From a virus, in the IMG/VR virus record IMGVR_UViG_3300046513_000033, positions 1-23,674 of that record: 23,674 bases of DNA; one strand, given 5' to 3'. Made by a program: the position numbers and the translations under genes. This document shows positions 22,101-23,674 of the stretch, piece by piece. The notes beneath the pieces were generated by a model, which saw only the letters and a list, made by a program, of their open reading frames with translations, was not told the origin of the DNA and ran no database searches. The first letter of the stretch is position 1. Each line of letters begins with the position of its first letter.

Positions 22101-22189
22101 ATCCGGCCGGAGGCTCGAAGCGCAGACACCCCGCCTGTGGGGTTGCTCTGCTGAACGGTGCTGCCCCTTTGCACACCAATCCGGCCGGA
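22101..22189. repeat. two copies of ATCCGGCCGGA upstream of the sigma-like gene
   Basis: The 11-mer is at 22101-22111 and 22179-22189, spaced 78 bp start to start. Its core TCCGGCCGGA is a perfect palindrome, and the first copy extends into CGAG...CTCG arms (22095-22117). Paired palindromes before a regulator gene suggest binding sites. Confidence 0.45.
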
Positions 22190-22197
22190 CTCCCTCA

Positions 22198-22214
22198 GGT
22201 AACCGACTCGCTAG
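22198..22214 (+). promoter_or_regulatory. 17-bp dispersed motif, copy E (G-type)
   Basis: GGTAACCGACTCGCTAG lies 50 bp before the sigma-like gene ATG. Its last six bases (CGCTAG) pair with CTAGCG at 22220-22225, giving a small inverted repeat unique to this copy. Confidence 0.65.
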
Positions 22215-22247
22215 AGACATCTAGCGACCACCTGAAGGAGTCCCCGA

Positions 22248-23351
22248 ATGTCTCTCACCGTTGCTCAGATCGCTTCCGCTCAGTCCAACGACCTGACCGC
22301 CATCGCCGCCGTTCTGGCCGAGATGGAGCCCACCGTTACTCGCCTCGCGGCTGAGGCTTCCCGCCGCCTGCCGAACGATCAGCGCGAGGATCTGGCACAG
22401 GATGCCCGCGAGGCTCTGTTCGTGGCCCTGGGTCGCTTCGATGGCTCGAAGGTCAAGGGCGATGTGGTCGACGGGTTCAACGGCTTCATGTTCCAGACGA
22501 TTCGGGACGCGCTGAAGGACCGGGTTCGGGAGATGCGCTTCGAGGGTGCGGACAAGGATGCCGTCAAGGTCTTCATGTCCATGCGGGAGCAGGCCGGGGA
22601 CGATCTGTACCTGACCGCCAAGCTCGCTCAGACGGTCCCGCCCAAGGGTCTGCGCCTCTCTGCCGATCGTGCCGAGGCCGCCCGCATGGCGTTCCAGGGA
22701 GCCACCTACCTGATTCAGCAGGACGGCGACGACGAGTACTCGCTCGCTGACTCCCTCGCTGTGGTCGACGAGACGCCGCAGGTCAACCCCAAGGTGGGCC
22801 ACGGTGCCGCACTGGAGGCGCTCGCAGTGCTCCACCGGTACACGTCCGCTCGTGAGGTGCTGCGGAAGCTTCCTGCGACCGCTGAGGACGTTGACACCAT
22901 CGAAGATGCGATTGCCGTTCCGCGTGACGCCGATGTTCGCCGCTACGTGCTCGGTGCAATCTCGATCCTGCGTAGCTACGTGAGCACCGTTGCAGACGGC
23001 GAGCTTGCCACCGACCTGCGTGATGTGTCTGACGACCGGCGCGACGAGCGGGCAGCGAAGATCGGCAACGTTCACACGGCCCTCGGCAAGCTGTCGCCCG
23101 GTCAGCGTGGTGCCCTTCACTTCACGTTCGGTATCGACGGTGCGCAGGAGTTCGGCGAGGGTGACGGCTCGGACCTGGCCGGACTCGCTGAGGCCATGGG
23201 CACCACTGAGAACAGCGCAAAGAAGACCCGCTCTGTCGCCAAGGTGTCGTTCGAGAAGCACTACGTTCCGCTCGTCGCCACCTCCGAGGACGACGCACAG
23301 GAGTGGCACGCTGCCGCCGTTGAGGCTCGCAAGAACGCCGGACGTAAGTGA
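22248..23351 (+). CDS. divergent sigma factor-like protein
   Basis: The 367-residue protein has a region resembling sigma70 region 2 at about residues 42-98 (DQREDLAQDAREALFVALGRFDG, then FNGFMFQTIRDALKDRVREM), matching the EDLxQExxxxLxxAxxxFD...F..Y....IR pattern. Near 280-335 it has a region 4-like helix-turn-helix (LSPGQRGALHFTFG then LAGLAEAMGTTENSAKKTR). The middle is long and unlike host sigma factors. AAGGAG sits eight bases before ATG 22248. It has both a repressible host-type promoter candidate and the 17-bp motif upstream, fitting an autoregulated middle-gene activator. The link to that motif is my inference; other DNA-binding roles are possible. Confidence 0.65.
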   Translation: MSLTVAQIASAQSNDLTAIAAVLAEMEPTVTRLAAEASRRLPNDQREDLAQDAREALFVALGRFDGSKVKGDVVDGFNGFMFQTIRDALKDRVREMRFEGADKDAVKVFMSMREQAGDDLYLTAKLAQTVPPKGLRLSADRAEAARMAFQGATYLIQQDGDDEYSLADSLAVVDETPQVNPKVGHGAALEALAVLHRYTSAREVLRKLPATAEDVDTIEDAIAVPRDADVRRYVLGAISILRSYVSTVADGELATDLRDVSDDRRDERAAKIGNVHTALGKLSPGQRGALHFTFGIDGAQEFGEGDGSDLAGLAEAMGTTENSAKKTRSVAKVSFEKHYVPLVATSEDDAQEWHAAAVEARKNAGRK

Positions 23352-23602
23352 TCGCACCCGCCTATGCCGCCCTGTACCAGTCACGCCGACGGGTCAGGGC
23401 GGCCCCCTACAAGCGCGCTGAGATCTTCGCCCGCTGGGGCAACCTGTGCTGCTACTGCGACGCACCCGCAGAGCACCTAGACCACGTCATCCCGCTGAGT
23501 AAGGGCGGAGCGGACCGGGCTCACAACCTGGTTCCTGCCTGCGCCGGATGCAACTTGACCAAGTCAAACCAGAGTCTCGCCGACTGGGCGAGCACCTTCT
23601 AA
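23348..23602 (+). CDS. HNH endonuclease-like protein, short form
   Basis: The 84-residue protein starts at GTG 23348, overlapping the sigma-like stop (GTGA). The HNH core has C34/C35-x-x-C37, L44-D45-H46, N60, C65-x2-C68-N69, then a helix SLADWASTF. It is nearly a bare HNH domain without the zinc ribbon of its paralogue at 16989. It may be a homing-type or accessory nuclease. It is followed by AAGGAG and the next gene. Confidence 0.82.
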   Translation: MIAPAYAALYQSRRRVRAAPYKRAEIFARWGNLCCYCDAPAEHLDHVIPLSKGGADRAHNLVPACAGCNLTKSNQSLADWASTF

Positions 23603-23612
23603 GGAGATTGTT

Positions 23613-23674
23613 TTGAGCATCACCCACGCCCCCGCCTTTGGCCCCACTGGGCAGACGGTCTACGAGCGGACCTA
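23613..23674 (+). CDS. start of probable class II ribonucleotide reductase (partial)
   Basis: TTG 23613 follows AAGGAG (23601-23606) at ideal spacing and opens a frame that runs off the window. The 20 visible residues begin MSITHAPAFGPTGQTVYERT. The FGPTGxxVYxRTY-type start is characteristic of adenosylcobalamin-dependent ribonucleoside-triphosphate reductases in actinophages, which make dNTP precursors. This would fit the dNMP kinase and replication genes in the window. The identification rests on a short N-terminus only. Confidence 0.5.
   Translation, partial: MSITHAPAFGPTGQTVYERT

Larger units (their letters stand above)
21872..22197. other. gene-free regulatory stretch between polymerase and sigma-like gene
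   Basis: This stretch of 326 bases has no convincing gene. It contains inverted repeats CCCTCAG/CTGAGGG (21935-21950) and TTCCAAGG/CCTTGGAA (21959-21991), a candidate promoter with an operator half-site (22051-22080), two copies of ATCCGGCCGGA (22101-22111, 22179-22189) and a small ACCCC/GGGGT hairpin (22128-22143). An ORF at 21836-22033 begins inside the terminator stem, has a serine-rich low-complexity end and is not accepted. Confidence 0.6.

Noticed and set aside
22221-23384. 387-residue minus-strand open frame
   Set aside because: It is a shadow of the sigma-like gene; it has no family pattern and would be the only large minus-strand gene in the window.
1-23674. CRISPR array, insertion sequence or transposase
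   Set aside because: I saw no regularly spaced repeats of 20-40 bases, no transposase-like protein and no terminal inverted repeats with target duplication.

Overview
The window is a 23.7 kb slice of a tailed double-stranded DNA phage genome with siphovirus morphology genes. All recognised genes are on the + strand. The high GC content, the polyglycine-poor but Arg/Ala-rich proteins, the absence of in-frame TTA codons in every major gene, and the gene set (gp3-like recombination directionality factor, P4/D5-type primase-helicase, family A polymerase without a 5' nuclease domain, small HNH proteins) point to an actinobacterial host, most likely Streptomyces. I infer a temperate phage of the broad phiC31/R4 type. 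The integrase, repressor, capsid gene body and packaging genes lie outside the window.

Left part (1-12.6 kb), virion and lysis genes. In order: the last codons of an upstream gene (probably major capsid); a small protein; head-tail adaptor, head closure, HK97 gp10-like and tail terminator proteins; the tail tube; two tail assembly chaperones joined by a -1 frameshift; the tape measure; a 1270-residue minor tail protein with sugar-binding-type domains; a beta-helix tail fibre or depolymerase; an amidase endolysin; two small membrane proteins (holin candidates); a dNMP kinase and a 57-residue unknown. The block ends with a classic terminator (12574-12607).

Right part (12.6-23.7 kb), regulation and replication genes. 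In order: a charged unknown protein behind a strong host-type promoter; an AT-richer intergenic region with short repeats; a PD-(D/E)XK (Cas4/RecB-like) exonuclease; a gp3-like RDF behind a structured leader; several small proteins; an HNH protein; primase-helicase; DNA polymerase; a divergent sigma-like factor; a second HNH protein; and the start of a probable class II ribonucleotide reductase.

Two dispersed repeat families appear to tie the genome together. One is a 17-bp motif, GGTAACCSACTCGCTAG, found five times between genes, in four cases 48-52 bp before the start codon (dNMP kinase, exonuclease, primase-helicase, sigma-like factor; the fifth precedes the RDF leader). A 16/17 copy sits at the end of the primase gene before the polymerase. 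The other is a 22-bp palindrome (half-site CACCTACGAA) in five intergenic sites, plus one half-site copy inside a candidate promoter; it resembles a phage repressor operator. My main hypothesis, which is inference, is that the sigma-like protein or another phage factor reads the 17-bp motif as a phage-specific promoter class, while a lysogenic repressor acts through the palindromes.
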